Of a stretch of 64,000 nucleotides of DNA, positions 62,265 to 64,000 are shown in pieces (position 1 is the first letter of the stretch; every line of letters starts with the position of its first letter). Below the pieces are notes generated by a model. It did no database searches. It was given only the letters and a program-made list of their open reading frames with translations, and was not told the origin of the DNA. The translations under genes were made by a program, and so were the position numbers. The DNA is from Antedon mediterranea (taxonomy: Eukaryota; Echinodermata; Crinoidea; Comatulida; Antedonidae): contig NC_092670.1 in assembly GCF_964355755.1 (NCBI RefSeq), forward strand, positions 27,517,795 to 27,581,794, in the 5' to 3' direction.

Positions 62265-64000
62265 TTAACACGTTTTTTCGAAAATCACAAAATGGTCTAC
62301 AACGTCTCCAAATGCGATTTGAAGCTATTCTAAGCACTTTGGTGTTTTTATGTTAACAAGTTTTTTCGAAAATCACAAAGTGGTATAAAACGTCTCCAAA
62401 TGCGATTTTAAGGTATTCTAAGCACTTTGGTGTTTTTATGTTAACAAGTTTTTTCGAAAATCACAAAATGGTCTAAAACGTCTCCAAATGTGATTTGAAG
62501 CTATTCTAAACACTTTGGTGTTTTTATGTTAACAAGTTTTTTCGAAAATCACAAATTGGTCTAAAACGTCTCCAAATGCGATTTGAAGCTATTTTAAGCA
62601 CTTTGGTGTTTTTGTGTAACCAAGTTTTTTCGAAAATCACAAAAGGGTCTAAAATGTCTCAAAATGCGATTTGAAGCTATTCTGTACACTTTGATGTTTT
62701 TATGTTAACAACTTTTTTAGAAAATCACAAAATGGTCTAAAACGTCTCCAAATGCGATTTGAAGCAATTCTAAGCACTTTGGTGTTTTTATGGTAACGAG
62801 TTTTTTTGAATATCACAAAATGGTCTAAAATGTCTCCAAATGCGATTTGAAGCTTTTCTAAGCACTTTGGTGTTTTTATGTTAACAAGTTTTTTCGAAAA
62901 TCACAAAATGGTCTAAAACGTCTCCAAATGCGATTTGAAGCTATTCTGTACACTTTGCTGTTTTGTGTGAATAATTTTTGTCGAAATGCTCAAAATGGTC
63001 AAAAACGTTTTTAAATACGATATTAAGCTATTTTGTGCTCTTTGATGTTTTTGTGTGAAAAGTTTTATCGAAATGCTCAAAATGGTCTAAAACGGTTTCT
63101 AATGTGATTTTAAGCACTTTAATGTTTTTATGTTAACAACTTTTTTAGAAAATCACAAAAGGGTCTAAAATGTCTCAAAATGCGATTTGAAGCTTTTCTA
63201 AGCACTTTGGTGTTTTTATGGTAACGAGTTATTTCGAAAATCACAAAAGGGTCTAAAATGTCTCAAAATGCGATTTGAAGCTTTTCTAAGCACTTTGGTG
63301 TTTTTATGGTAACGAATTATTTCGAAAATCACAAAATGGTCTAAAACGTCTCCAAATGCGATTTGAAGCTATTCTGTACACTTTGCTGTTTTGTGTGAAT
63401 AATTTTTGTCAAAATGCTCAAAATGGTCAAAAACGTTTTTAAATACTATATTAAGCTATTTTGTGCTCTTTGATGTTTTTGTGTGAAAAGTTTTATCGAA
63501 ATGCTCAAAATGGTCTAAAACGGTTTCTAATGTGATTTTAAGCACTTTGATGTTTTTATGTTAACAACTTTTTTAGAAAATTACAAAATGGTGTAAAACG
63601 TCTCCAAATGCGATTTGAAGCTATTCTAAGCAATTTCGTGTTTTTATGTTAACAAGTTTTTTCGAAAATCACAAAATGGTCTAAAACGTCTCCAAATGCG
63701 ATTTGAAGCTATTCTAAGCACTTTTGTGTTTTTATGTTAACAAGTTTTTTCGAAAATCACAAAATGGTCTAAAATGTCTCCAAATGCGATTTGAAGCTTT
63801 TCTAAGCACTTTTGTGTTTTTATGTTTACAAGTTTTTTCGAAAATCACAAAATGGTCTAAAACGTCTCCAAATGCGATTTGAAGCTATTCTGTACACTTT
63901 GCTGTTTTGTGTGAATAATTTTTGTCAAAATGCTCAAAATGGTCAAAAACGTTTTTAAATACTATATTAAGCTATTTTGTGTTCTTTGATGTTTTTATGT
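62265..64000 (+). repeat. Third period of the last block, cut by the window end
   Basis: It follows the previous period to about 63150, where the path changes. At 63140-63330 two successive copies carry cacaaaagggtctaaaatg, tctcaaaatgcgatttg and gcttttc, a mixture of the gtaaccaag class and the gcttttc class. The rest is typical B2-C and A copies up to the window end inside a B copy. Confidence 0.78.

Larger units (their letters stand above)
1..64000 (+). repeat. 88-bp satellite array filling the window
   Basis: Every line of the window reads as head-to-tail copies of one monomer family in the same orientation; I saw no inverted copy and no unrelated insert. Fixed landmarks recur every 88 bp: GTTAAC, a T6 run followed by cgaaaatcac, then aaaatggtctaaaacg, tctccaaatgcgattt, gaagctattctaagcac and tttggtgttttta. 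The consensus has 14 G and 14 C in 88 bp. Because 88 is 3x29+1, a reading frame shifts at each monomer and meets stops, which explains the absence of long ORFs. No tRNA, rRNA, telomere repeat or transposon ends were recognised. The setting is inferred to be nuclear heterochromatin (centromeric or similar); the sequence alone cannot separate centromeric from subtelomeric or knob satellites. Confidence 0.97.

Noticed and set aside
1-64000. CRISPR array
   Set aside because: The repeats are contiguous with no unique spacers, the unit is 88 bp and diverges internally, and no cas-like gene is present.
1-64000. Telomeric, rDNA or tRNA sequence
   Set aside because: No TTAGGG- or TTTAGGG-type runs, no conserved rRNA segments and no tRNA A/B box pairs were seen; all sequence is explained by the monomers.

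Overview
The whole window is a single tandem satellite-DNA array in one orientation. I found no gene, RNA gene, transposon, CRISPR array or non-repetitive island. The consensus monomer is 88 bp with 28 G+C (about 32% GC). A nuclear eukaryotic origin is inferred from 64 kb of pure satellite, nested higher-order repeats and a CpG-to-TpG/CpA decay pattern; the array type fits a centromeric, pericentromeric or other heterochromatic block. I cannot name the species or family from the sequence.

There are three monomer classes. A (88 bp; 85 bp when directly before B) is the majority. B (88 bp, opening gtgtgaataa) is always or almost always followed by C (79 bp, opening gtgtgaaaag), which lacks about 10 bp of the A-type tail. 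An A-B-C trio spans exactly 252 bp. Distances between equivalent points are therefore 252k + 88m, and the measured higher-order periods fit exactly: 1296 (k=2), 1636 (k=3), 1812 (k=3), 3448 (k=6), 3964 (k=7) and 4480 bp (k=8). About 100 C monomers are present by eye.

Layout. 1-5.9 kb is regular higher-order repeat, with near-identical copies from 20.3 kb and from 54 kb. 5.9-14.5 kb is the least regular and most varied part, with a 16-monomer run of A only and several truncated or hybrid monomers. 12.3-14.2 kb recurs at 17.8-19.7 kb, and 14.5-16.0 kb repeats the start of the window. 20.3-28.6 kb is a copy of the window start expanded by a 1636-bp unit (three copies) and a 1812-bp unit (two copies). 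28.6-35.5 kb is a 3448-bp unit twice. 34.9-37.5 kb is a 1296-bp unit twice. 38.4-51.5 kb is a 7245-bp unit plus a second, partial copy with an internal 1286-bp duplication. 53.8-64 kb is a larger unit whose period grows from 3964 to 4480 bp.

Nothing here encodes a protein. The few ORFs over 60 codons are identical copies carried by the duplications and read through ordinary monomers. The biology visible is array evolution: unequal exchange in register with the monomer, layered recent duplications, hybrid monomers at exchange points, and methylation-type mutation of the three CpGs per monomer.
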